Positions 50,880-62,186 of a DNA stretch of 64,000 bases are shown piece by piece. The stretch's first letter is position 1; each line of letters starts with the position of its first letter. This stretch comes from Metopolophium dirhodum (taxonomy: Eukaryota > Arthropoda > Insecta > Hemiptera > Aphididae), in NCBI RefSeq assembly GCF_019925205.1, contig NC_083567.1, positions 17,918,001-17,982,000 of the forward strand. Reading direction: 5' to 3'. A program made the position numbers and the translations under genes. The notes under the pieces are model-generated. The model was not told where the DNA came from. It did not search any database and saw nothing but the letters and a program-made list of their open reading frames with translations.

Positions 50880-52170
50880 TGCAGCAAACGTGGTATTAGT
50901 GTGTGCCGCGAAGAGACTGCAGCCGCCGACCAGATCCGTAACCCACCGAGAGGGATCTGAGATATTTGTGTCCAGACGGGTGATTTCGGGTGACGATTGT
51001 GCGGGGGTGTGGTTACCGTGGGTTAGGATAAGGAAGGAGATGGGTATGGAGGGGTGGCGTGACTCCGCGAGCGAACCGGCCGGGTTAATTTATTTCCCGG
51101 GTCCGCCGCCGTGCAGGGGCTGAAAGTGTGTGTCGTTCGTGAATCACGGCGGCCGGCCAGCCGACCGACCTACCCCTAAAACTGGATAGCGCAAGTCGGC
51201 GCTTAATTACGGCGGCAAAACGAATGCCGCGTCACCCGCGCGCAGGGTGTCGTCGGAAACGCGCGGTGCGGTAAACGTCCGCTGCCCGAGCGCCTTTCTC
51301 GAACGATTTTATCCCGTTATGTTATTAGCTATGGCCTCGGCGCTCGCTTCTCGACCTTTGTGCACGGACACGGAACGAGAAGACCGCGTATACATGTAAA
51401 TAAGTACCTACTTAATAATATGTATAGTGTATACGTGTAGGTACGCACGATGACGGACGGTCGGGCGGCTATAAGGCTATATATATGTATAGAGTCGTAT
51501 ATGGGCTTTAGTTGGGCTCTCAACTGCACCCCCCGAACGTGAATAATATATACCTATATACTGCAAGTGGTCCACGGTCCGCCGACGGTTTTCTACTTTT
51601 AAGCGAATTGAATAGGTTATACCTAAATAATATTATGTATAGCAATGTATATATATATAATACACCTCGCCCGAGAGAGGATAATGCGATTTATCGGGTC
51701 TCGTTCGAAAATAATCGAATTAACTGCGGACCCGCCGCCGCAGTATTTCCGCGAAAACTCCTCCCCACCCCACCTACCAATCAAAAGCCCGTTTGTACAG
51801 CATGATTTTGGTGTTGGTGGATGTAGGGGAAGGAGTGTGGCAGTCACGGCACCCTGCCGTCGTCGACTGACAATTTTCCGGCGCTGGCGGACAGCGAACG
51901 GTTTAGTACGTTTTGATCAAAGACTTTGACGGTGTCTCCTTCCCACCCGTATATTCTGACCTTCCTATACTTACACGCGGCGCGTGTCGAATTTTCAATT
52001 ATTTTTCCTCGTGCCGCCGTGTTGCAAACAACTTTTTTCCGAACATTTCAATATACGCTGTACGAGAGGAATCACACACATGTTATTATTATTGCCCACC
52101 GATTTTCCGCCCTCGCCGAATCCAAACTATATAATAATATTGTCGTTGGTATTAGTTTTGTTTGTGTAAG
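50880..52170. promoter_or_regulatory. CpG-rich block, probable promoter or 5' exon region
   Basis: About 1.3 kb is rich in C, G and CpG, with the densest part at 50900-51350 and a second at 51680-52030. Several open frames of 60-114 codons occur on both strands and overlap one another without any recognisable domain, as expected from GC-rich DNA. The plus-strand frame at 50890 starts at GTG, not ATG, just after an acceptor-like TTTCTGCAG. On the minus strand a donor-like GTAAGTATAGG is read from about 51973. I cannot decide the direction of transcription. Confidence 0.35.
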
Positions 52171-55100
52171 ATTTAAATGCCCAAGTACGTCCTATGTCTG
52201 TGCGCATGTTACATGGGTTAAAAATTTATATGATGGCATGATGCACATGCTAAAATTGTGTATAATATAATCTATTGTAAATTTTATATTTTTTTAAATT
52301 TAATATTCAATTAAAAAATGTTTATCTAACAGTACCGGAATGTTCACTACAATAAGTATTCTGTTTTTTTTTTTTAATTTCAAATTGTACATAATATGTG
52401 TTTTACGTATGTATATAATATGAGTAAGCGGATATCTATAATATAAAATAATAATAATCTAATCGTGCGATAATTCTGTCATTTCGCTATTTCAATTACT
52501 CTTAATATTTAAAAGTTAGACATATTTTCAGGACGTTGTTTAAATTATAATTATTATTCCAATAAATCAGAATATTATAGTAACTGAATTGTATCCAGAA
52601 TATATACATTGTCTTTAAAATTAAGTCTCGTTATTATTCAATCAAATCATGTGTTGTCGAGCCTTGCTAATTTTGCATAAATATTCATAAGTTCCAAATG
52701 TTTTAAACTGATACATCTTGAATGTATATAAAATAAATTTGTAAACTGAATGTCTGCTTGTCTGTATTCTACCAATCGTTATATATTCTAAATTTACCTA
52801 CCTGTATAAATTAATTTTTAAATAATGAATCGAATTTTGTCAATTTAAATTAATTTTGCTGACCAGTTTTTGGCCTGATGTTTTAAACATTCTGTTTGAA
52901 GTACGGACAAATTATAAATATTAAAATCATATTTAAAGTGCTTTTACATGTTATACAATTAATGTGAATAATTATAATAAAGAAAAACCTTTATTTAGCA
53001 TATTATGTTCACTTAAATTCGATTGTTTTTAATTATTTTTATTGAGTTACATGGAGTAGGTAAATTGTTGATATATATATATATATATATATTAAAATAA
53101 GTATTAATTATTTTTGCTTTTACAATTTGGAAGAGAATGAATTTCGTAACCTTATATAGTTTCTAAGAAAGTAATTTATCAGTTTATCACATAAACAAAT
53201 TAGTTATTATTTTTTTCATTTATTAAGTTAACGCAAAACAGCTTTAAAAAATAATACTAATATGATAATAAAGTATGTTTTATGGTAAGGAAAATTGATA
53301 ATGTGCCTAATTGAAGTCGCATAAATGATTTTGATCGTTGGCTCTGTATTAATATTTAAAGAACTAGAATTATGCCCATGGATTAAATTTTTCTTAAAAC
53401 ATCATCGGTCATAATTTTGATAACCTACCTGTCATATTATGCCTTGAATCTGGGTGATCCATTTCAATCGAAACAATAAGCGCTGTATGTTCCTTAAACT
53501 TTTTTTATCTAATTTTATCATCAATCATGTAATTATGCTTTTCGATTACACATATTATATGGATGTCGACAAATTGGTCACACTTACAGTTCTGAATTCT
53601 TCATATGTATTTAGAAATTAAAATTATTATATCGATGAGTAGATATGAAATTTAGCTCACCTATTTAAAATGTTGTGCGCGGTTATACCAAACGTTTGAA
53701 TTCAGATTTATGCGGTTAAGATGCTGTATTATTTTGTATAAAATGTTTACGCGTGTTTAGATTAAAACTACCTAGTATTCGTTTTTAAAATGAAAATAGT
53801 TATAGCTAAAAAAAAAACAAATAAAGTTATGTGTACAATACCTATTACTCAAACAACCCAATAGCTAACGATTTTAAGGTATGCTAATTTTTGAAATAAT
53901 CATGGAAAGGAAAGTTCAAATGCTCAAAACAGATCTGGGGGTCGGAATAGATATTTTCTAAAATCTAAAGACAGGAGGCAAAAGTAAATAATGGTCTAAA
54001 CAACAATATGCAAAATGTCGTGTCTAGTTGATACATGAATATTCTGTTTTTCTTCGTGATTTATCGTAGTTATACGTATTTGCTATTGGAATATTATGTC
54101 AACAGTTATTATATTAATATACATATTAATATTATATTTATATACATTAATTATCATCGTTATTCGTATACAACTGAAATAATAATTAGAGAATATAAAA
54201 TATGTACTTAGACGGGAGAGTTGTAAAATAATATAACAATAACGGAATGGAATGCAACAATTTAACGAAAACAAAATCATATCATAAGTATTATAAATTA
54301 TTATAACTATATAATTCATATCACTATTTTCTTACACAGTCAACACTTTTAAATCAAGTTTTTTTTCCACGTTGTTATTGCTTTTATCTAATGCTCAATA
54401 TTATCTTTGTGTACAAGATAAACGTAATTACCATTTTGTACACCCAGTTAACCGTTCAAGTATGAACTGTCGCGACGCGTCGTGTCGTACATGTATTTAA
54501 TATATTATCAATAAAGGTGTGTGTGACATTTTATATACATTTTCCTCACTCGTGTATAGCGTTTCATGCTCAAAGGTAAACTAATTTCATCTATCGTTCA
54601 TTTACAATTTTACATAGTAATTACTCAGTTATTTTGTGTTACGTTTCCGTGTTTTGTACAAGTCAATGTATTATGTATACTGTACAGTCTGAATGCAATA
54701 GTAATATAACAGTAGATAACATTTTGAAACAAATAACTGTGTAGGTACGATTATATACTATATATTATATATTATTATTATTATGTATATATTATATATT
54801 ATTATGTATATATTATATATTATTATTATTATGTATATTATATTATATATTATTAAACAGTTATATTAATATTGTGTATACATTCCAACATGAGTAATAA
54901 CTAATAACTAATACATTTCCATGTGTAGGTACTTACCTTATATTATTACGTGCAGTAGCGAACTGAATTATTTTTAATATTCAATTTCAGATTATTTATT
55001 TTTAATAATTAATTTTTACTTAGGTAAGTAGATAGTGAATTTATTGTAGGTTTATTTTTATAATTTTCTGTTGTTATTATGTTTGTTCGTGATTATCCTG

Positions 55101-55980
55101 TCATGGATATCCATGATGGTGATAATTTAATTATTCTAGTTAGTTTGAAAAGTGGTAAATTTTTTCTGATCTTTCAGAAAAATATATGACTTTTATGAAA
55201 AAGTGCGTTATAGTTTTTATCTAAAAAAATAACGTATTAAATTATTAGGTAATGCAGCTATTCAATGTCTTAAGACAATAGTTATCTATTAATGAGTCAT
55301 TATTTATAGTTGGCTATTCAGTTTCATTATTAACATGTTTAGGTAAAATTACATTATACATTTTAAATTATTGAACACGTTATTTATTTAAATAAGTTGC
55401 TGCAGTAAGTAGGTTTAATAAAAAGTTTCCTAATGTCTCATATTATGCATGAAGTTAAATTTTAAATATTTTCAAATATTATTTGAACATTCTTGATATT
55501 AAATATTTTGAAATGCATTGTCCTGAAAAGGATTTTCTGAAAAGTGTTTCCGTGTTTTCTTTTTATTTTCTTTTTACATTTAGACGTCAGTTTTTTTTTA
55601 AATTTTCCATTGTCTGGTTTCTTATGTGACGTCAATCGTTCCAGGTCATTCGATACGTATGCGTATACTACGAGTTCTTAGAATAATATATATTTACAGA
55701 TTTATTTTCATCCACTGGCTAAATGTTTAATTCCTAAAATTTGGTTGGATTTTACCATGTGATTGCTTCGTATTGTATTTAAGAAAATTTTAATGTCACA
55801 TACACGAAACAGTCAGGTAAACATAATATTATTCTATCGCACTAAGAAATGTATGTACGATTGTCAATTTGTTTTGTTTCGTTTGACCAAGTTATGTATT
55901 ATAATCATTGAACTGTATTCAGTAACATAATATTATAATTATATTCAGTTATAATGTCATATAATAGTATATTATATTGT
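52171..55980. other. AT-rich non-coding sequence with simple repeats
   Basis: A (TA)n tract lies at 53071-53092. At 54755-54856 there is a tandem A/T minisatellite in which a TATATTATATATTATTAT unit recurs with a TTATG spacer about four times. No gene is recognised; the 78-codon frame at 54083-54319 is A/T-driven. Confidence 0.55.
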
Positions 55981-56215
55981 GGCTTGGTGTGGCGCAGCGC
56001 GTACACTCAACTGCGGAAACGCACTGAGTGTACGTAACGGTCGGCATTGCTAGTTTCCCGGATGGGTGACCACCCGGGATTTTTAGCAACAAATCATTGA
56101 CACACATATTAAACGTGTTTTTAACCGTTCCTCGCCCTACTAACAACCTACAAACAAACAAAAAAACCAGCAGCTAATGGCCTAAGTTTCCGGGCTCAAG
56201 CTCAATAAAAAAATA
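55981..56215 (+). mobile_element. 5S-rRNA-headed SINE (SINE3-like)
   Basis: The head contains ACGGTCGGC followed by TAGTTTCCCGGATGGGTGACC and ACCCGGGA. This aligns with the internal promoter of arthropod 5S rRNA, where the box C region reads TTGGATGGGTGACCGCCTGGG. The body is short, and the 3' part (CAGCTAATGGCC, then CCGGGCTCAAGCTCAATAAA) closely resembles the tail of the tRNA-headed SINE at 23432. The A-rich end is at 56205-56213. Flanking TAGTATATT sequences on both sides suggest an imperfect target-site duplication. It is not a 5S gene: only the 3' part of 5S is represented and it continues into a SINE body. Confidence 0.8.
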
Positions 56216-57294
56216 TATAGTATATTGTAAGGCCACCAGTGATTTTTACCAGTGGTTTTAGTAAAAATTGAAATTAGTTATCGTCGCAGAAGTCTTGCTC
56301 TCCCTTTGTCTTAATACGTCTTCCATTATCGCGTGTAAATTGTAAAATCGGTAAAAGTAAGATTTGTTGATGATATTGGATTTGTGTACCTAACATTGAT
56401 ATTTAGCTAGAATACATACAATATAATTTATTAAAATTGTTGCTGTTTAACAATTGTAGCTTATTGTGTTGTTAATTAAATTTAATAGCCATGCTAATAA
56501 TGGTGGAGAATAATGCTCAGCATGATGTAAGTGTAAACCCGTGTAAAATGAATTGTTACCTATATAATATTATGTTATACCATTACGTTCCATCAAAGAG
56601 TGGCTGATTTGTCGATATTGCAGTGTTTCAACATTATCAACCTACGCATTACGTTTGAAAATAAATGGATGCTATTCCTGGGTGTTCAAGACACGATCCA
56701 TACGTGTTTAGGTTTTCCAAAAATAAGTTTGGCTCATGTATTATTTTATATAGTTATAGTTATCTAAATTCGATAAAAAAAAGCAATTTATAGATTTGTA
56801 CGGTTACAGCACTGATTAAAATAATAATATAATAATAGTTAAAACCTTTTAGATTTTTTTACATCGGTGTTTTCTTGAGTCAGATAACTTGTAAACTATA
56901 CATAAACAATTTTTTAGTCTCCACAATTTTAAACTTCAATTTTATATATAGCTCTTATAATAAACCTTCAGAGCTTATAGTTATTTAATCCTCGATTATT
57001 GTGTCTCGTATATAGGTAGCGACTTTGGAATGTTTGATTTACCTTTTCTGCTTATTGCAAACTAAATACTCATATTTCTGTATCGTTATGGATACTCCTC
57101 TCGGCGTAACTATATATTGAAATATGAAAGTGTTTAATATATATTTTATGACTTTCATTTGGACGTATTTCAGTACATTTATTATGAAATGCGGTCATAA
57201 TTAATAAAGTAGATCACGAAAGTACGTAAAATCAAACATTTAGTTAAATCTTCCCAATTCTCAATGGTTACGTTACTTAAAAAATAAAAATAGG
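56216..57294. other. AT-rich sequence with a possible THAP-like fragment
   Basis: No intact gene. At 56665-56790 a 41-codon plus-strand frame begins with MDAIPGCSRHDPYVFRFSKN, which resembles the start of THAP zinc fingers (small residues, PGCS, then an aromatic-R-F-x-K stretch). The expected first cysteine is absent and the frame ends early, so at most it is a remnant. Confidence 0.3.
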
Positions 57295-57877
57295 GCACGG
57301 TCATTCTATAACTGACTATGCTTTCTACGTTCGATCTTAACCTAAAAATATTTAAAAGTACATACCAAGCTATTTCTGTATAAACTACAGCTAAGACCCA
57401 TTTCGTCTTACTACATTTAACTCTGGGCTCAGCCAAAATTTCCATTACCAACGGTTTTCAAAGATTTCAATCTAAATCCCTTCACTTCATCTCAAAAGCT
57501 CTATTCTACGTTTAAATAATCATCGCTCAGATTGAAAAATACCCTCTGCAACTAAACTAGCAAAGCTTCGTTGAAAGCGGTCCACTAACAAACAGTGTTT
57601 GAAATGGAAAAAATAATGCTAGTACCTGGACATTTAAATGTCTTATTGATTAGTATATTATAATCAGAAAGGGCACGTATAAATATTTTCTAAAAATATG
57701 AGAAACTCCGTCCTCTTGCACCCCCCCCCCCCCTCATTTCAAGCATTACTAATAATAGACTAACTCACCATCCCAACCCTCTTATCAACCAACTGTCATC
57801 TGAAACTACTTCAGGGAATCCCAAAAGAAAGCTGTATAGACAGTGGTGTGGTGACCTGCTTATCTAAAAAAAAAAAA
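57295..57877 (+). pseudogene. Decayed jockey-like LINE reverse transcriptase C-terminus
   Basis: Conceptual plus-strand translation, broken by stops, shows the C-terminal part of a non-LTR retrotransposon ORF2. A stretch GSAKISITNGFQRFQSKSLH followed by FISKALFYV (about 57426-57510) matches the family pattern LWG(S/T)A..NI..IQRFQSK.LR.I..A.(W/F)YV seen after the reverse transcriptase core. The ORF end LTHHPNPLINQLSS...KLYRQWCGDLL, stop at 57865-57867, matches the usual HxNPL...L...RRLKR.W..DL terminus. An A run follows the stop. Several in-frame stops and a 13-C run (57721-57733) show it is dead. The 5' part of the element is missing. A minus-strand frame at 57182-57451 is its antisense shadow. 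Confidence 0.75.
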
Positions 57878-60089
57878 TTGTTTACTATTTGCTATTATAA
57901 TACTTATTATTACTAATATTTCATGAAGAAGTAAGTATTTCCACTTTTCAGGCCTTTAAATTATTTCCAAATTGGTTAGATTACACCTTGGCTCTGTAAC
58001 AAATGGCCTAAAAAAAATAAATATTATATTCAAACATTGTTACCTTGGACAATCAGATTTACTAAAATATATGAATTAAGCACACGTCACAATCGTAAAT
58101 GCACTTCAGTTAAATACATATAATATACTTATACGTATATAGATGGAAACTATTTATTTTAATAATGATTTATAAATATTTTTCCGACAAATGTATTCAG
58201 TTTTGGTCATGAATTGTATGTATAATATATATATTTGCCTTTTTTTAAAAAAAATCTAAAAGTTGCGGTTTTAGCATTGCGTTATAATAATACTCGTATA
58301 CCTAAATTAAATTGGAATTCCATAGACTATTGGCGCAAATAAATGGGAGAAAAATAACCACTGCACTGTCTGCACTTTGCATTACACATTTCTGACATTG
58401 ATTTCTGGTTTTTATTTTCATTTTCTCTTCACCCCATCTTAATCAAGCCACCCGCCGGAAAACAATAGCTAAAAAAAAAATCTAGTCCATACTAATTAAA
58501 ATTGGAATGTCGAGAGTCGCAGAAAACATTCAGTTAGTATTCTGCCGTCCTTGCTGCCACTCTCGGTTGAGTAGAGCTTGACAAAAGGGCACTGGACTGT
58601 AAAAAATACCCTACCAAATTGCATCAGAGCTCTATTTTTATTTATATTTTTCATTATAATGCCACCACTTGTGACTGTGATGCTGTTGGCGTTACATAAA
58701 AAAAAATTGTTTAAAAATGTTTCAATTACCTCTTCATATGTACTTATATATTTTTTAAATTAAACAAAAATCTATGTACCTACTGCAAAATGTTATATTT
58801 AGTCTTTTTGCCATATATTATAATAATTTATAAAGTTTTGGTTAAAAAAAATAATCATTTTAATGCATTTAAGTCAATGGTTATTTTAATTTAAGCTTTT
58901 CGTTTATATGTAATTAAAATATATCTGTTGTCATGGTTTGTAAATTTTAGCTTATATGTCGTTACAAGCTAATCATCATCATCAGGCATATCAACTATAA
59001 GTACTAACTGACGATATAATTAACTGGCCAATGAATAATGTTTCATTTGAAACTCAAGTCGCTCTTATCTTGGATACTTATACCGCGACCGTTAATTGTA
59101 GGTTCCGATGTGCTTATACTGCAACGCGACACGTTTACGCGAAGTTAAGCTTTGGTAAAATGTAGTAATTTAAGATATTTGGCTCCATTTTCAGAGTTTA
59201 TACTAAAGAATACGATAGTAGTAATATAATAATAATATAATTATTGATTAGGTATTACAGGTATTGTCATTTAAAATTACTTAGAGATAATATAATAACG
59301 ATACCGTATATAATTTGAGGTATTATTTGGTTGAAATCATAATATATAACATAACCATTTCTTCTGTTTCGGTATAATGAAAAAGTCGGTTCTTAGTAAT
59401 TTTTTTTTTAGTTTATTCAATTTCACTAGACAGACAATATAATATATTATAATAAGCTCGTCAAGCTGAAATAAAACATATATTTTACTCGTCATTGTTA
59501 TTATTTTCGTATTACACAATATTTCCACGCGACCGACGCACACTCGGAATTGTTTTGTGGATTTTCCGGCCATATATACATATATCTACTGTATATCCTA
59601 CGTGCGTCGATAAAAGAGAGAGTGCGCTCGCATTAACCAACGTGCCACTTCACACGAATTACTACCAATACCTTAATGAACGTTCATTGTGCACATCGTA
59701 TACACGCCCGACGGTATCTGATGACAAAGCCAATCAACGTGCGATTCATTCGCACTAGTTGTTTTCTATACGGTCGTCGTGTACATATTGCACCCCACCT
59801 CCCCCGGTGTAGGTCAAATATTACGTATGGCTCCCGTCGTCCTTTGAACATTTCACAGCGCGCGTTAACTGCTGCAGGCCGAAAGTTTGTATAATATTAG
59901 TATGTAAAGGCATTACCTATATAATAATAATAATATGCATAATATTATATATTGAGCTGTGCATTTTGACGTGTCGCAAAGAAGATTGTGAAAGTATCGA
60001 TCCCCTTGGCCGACGTGCCAAAATATATTTATATACAGGGCTGCGCAGTGGCCGCTTACGGTTATTATTTAGTCGAAATAGTTTAGGTG
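57878..60089. other. AT-rich sequence with a hairpin and a small CpG-richer block
   Basis: No gene is recognised. CGAGAGTCGCAG (58511-58522) pairs with CTGCCACTCTCG (58554-58565) with one mismatch, around a loop of about 31 bases. The stretch at about 59490-59900 is CpG-richer, with overlapping frames of 87 and 72 codons that lack domains; it could be a weak promoter region. Confidence 0.4.
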
Positions 60090-60600
60090 TTCCAGGATTA
60101 TTATTATAATTATGAACATATTTCCCTCGAAGAAGTAAAAAAAAACGTATTTACAAAATTGTTTTTATCGAAAACAGAAACTTCATTATATAGGCGTATG
60201 CCATTAATGCATACTTATAATGTCCGTAAGGTGGTTTACATTCGTACGTTCCTGCAGACATCGAACGCTGACATCGTGCATGGCTCTTTCCATCATTTTT
60301 CTGGGTATCGTGGCTGAAGTTAATGTCTATTTGAATGTGGATTTTCCATTCTCGTCAATATTATTGTTATAAGACCGTGCGTGGTGTACCTATACACTCT
60401 GTTTGTGAGATAACCCCACAAGAGAACATCACAGACCGTTAAGTCAGGTGATTTTGGAGGGAACGAATGGATCGTATCGTCTTACGGATATTAATCCCAA
60501 TGTTAGGTTCGTAAGGCCGAAAGAAAAAAAAGAAAATACGTAATGATCACAGTAATCTTTAAGTCCATACAATGAAGAGCTGTAACATGAGGTTACCCGT
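60090..60600 (-). pseudogene. Decayed Tc1/mariner-type transposase, C-terminal part
   Basis: On the minus strand, conceptual translation from about 60490 down gives PPKSPDLTVCDVLLWGYLTN and RVY. This is the catalytic-core signature W(P)PRSPDLTPxDFFLWGYLKxxVY of Tc1/mariner-superfamily transposases common in insects, with the D of the DDE/D triad in SPD. Downstream pieces in shifted frames (TIPRKMMERAMHD, RCLQERTNVNHL) match the family's IPxxMLxRxxxD...RCxxxxGxHxxHL C-terminus. Upstream, DDTIHSFPPKSPD fits the GRGGPxxWPPRSPD region. Frameshifts and stops inactivate it. GGTGTTCCAGGATTAT at about 60087 may be the element's end. The N-terminal part is missing. Confidence 0.7.
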
Positions 60601-60729
60601 ATTACGATGTACCTTTTATTGACCTTTTTCACTTTACTAGATTAAATATTCGAGTATTCGGGATATTATACATATACCTCCATAGTTACGCAATCGATTT
60701 CAATTACATATTTACATTATTTGTGTGTT

Positions 60730-61167
60730 AGATTCTGAGCCGAGCGATGAATATATTGACTTTACAATGATATCTTTTTTTAAATTTTTTTTTGTGTCTG
60801 GAGAAGCTTTTACTAATAGAAAACATACTTTGATCAAAAAATTGTAAGGAGGTTTTTACATAAAATTGGATTTTTGTTGGTATTTTTGAGAGGTCAAATT
60901 TTAAAATTCTCAACACTTTAAAACAATCGTGGGAAAAACTATAACAAAAAATTTGAACCTTTGTCAATATTTTAAAAATAATTGATTGGTAACTTTGGTT
61001 ATCAAAAAGTTAGTTTTCGCACAGAACCATTTTTTCATCGTATACAATGATTTATCATTGAATTAAAATGTAATTCTTCCATTACAGTTACAATATTGCT
61101 TAAAGTTATCAATGACAAGGTACACTCAACTCCAACTGTACACCAGAGCGATTATCCACTTTCCCCC
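60730..61167 (-). repeat. Interspersed repeat A, copy 6
   Basis: It begins AGATTCTGAGCCGAGCGATGA and ends CCAACTGTACACCAGAGCG, then CCACTTTCCCCC, the same two ends as copies 1-3 read in the reverse orientation. The interior holds a TTGGTAACTTTGGTTATCAA stretch. It lies about 130 bp from the transposase remnant, but nothing shows the two are linked. Confidence 0.7.
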
Positions 61168-61603
61168 ATTTGTACTTGTTCTTACTTTAATAAGCCTATA
61201 GAATATTATATTTGTGCTTAATTAATAAATCGTATTGCTGCAGTATAAATAATAATTTATAACAGAAACATACATCGAAGAAAAACTTAAGAAGGAAATT
61301 CCAGTTATGTAATAATATATTTTAAGATTCATACCTACTTTTATATAACGTAATTTTGAAATAAAAATGTAAGAAAAATGTTTTTGTTTATAAATATGCA
61401 ATTAAACGAATGAAATGATGACTATATTTTTCAAAGGTTAACAAGGTTGTTAAGAATGTAGGAACTATCATAAATTGAAATATTAATTTTATGTAACATT
61501 TTAAATAAATTACTAAGAATCTTCACTGTAATAAATACGATCACAAGGGAATGGTATTAACCTCAGAAGTTATTTATGTAATAATAACACTAACGAATAG
61601 GAT

Positions 61604-62186
61604 ATAATTTTCAAGGCTGGGCAATTTTATGATTTTTTTTTAACTCAGTTAAGTTAAGTTAATATGCACCAATAACAAAAAGTTAAAAGTTAAAAGTTAA
61701 TTTAACTATAGGTTAACTCAGTTAAGTTAAAAGTTAATACACACTTTTTGTTAACTTTTTATTAAGTTAAAAAAAAGTTAATTTGTTTATACAAAGTTAG
61801 CGTACTTAATTTTTTTCCAACCCAAAACTAAATTATAGGATATAGTGTTAATACTTCATACAGTATTTCCATATAAGTTAGATTCGAATGATATACATTT
61901 TTAACTTTAAACAATTTACGATACATATTTTTTGACATAAAAACAAAATAGACTGAAATAGTGAAATATTATAAAATTATAAACAAAATAAATTAACTTA
62001 ACTTACTTCTTAAAATGAAAAATTAACTCGTTAATTTTACGTTATTTAAGAAAGTAATTCAGTAAGTTAACAGTTAAGTTAATGAAAAACCAAAAGTTAC
62101 TAGTTAAGTTAAAAAGTTAAAATAAAATTAACTTTTTAACTTAACTTTAACTTTTTAACTCGTTAATGCCCAGCCTTGATAATTTT
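61604..62186. mobile_element. hAT-type MITE, 567 bp, filled with GTTAA/TTAAC words
   Basis: The element spans 61612-62178. Both ends are the perfect 12-bp inverted repeat CAAGGCTGGGCA, close to the hAT terminal consensus (CAGGGNTGGGCA). Identical 8-bp direct repeats ATAATTTT flank it at 61604-61611 and 62179-62186, which is diagnostic of hAT-type insertion. The left and right thirds are built from many AAGTTAA words and their reverse complement TTAACTT, so the whole element could fold into a long hairpin. There is no open frame. Confidence 0.9.

Noticed and set aside
54755..54856. CRISPR-like array
   Set aside because: The repeats are pure A/T minisatellite units without unique spacers.
56020..56095. 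5S rRNA gene
   Set aside because: Only the internal promoter part resembles 5S; the 5' half does not, and a SINE tail with poly-A follows.
57182..57451. 89-codon minus-strand protein
   Set aside because: It overlaps in antisense the region whose plus-strand translation carries the LINE motifs.
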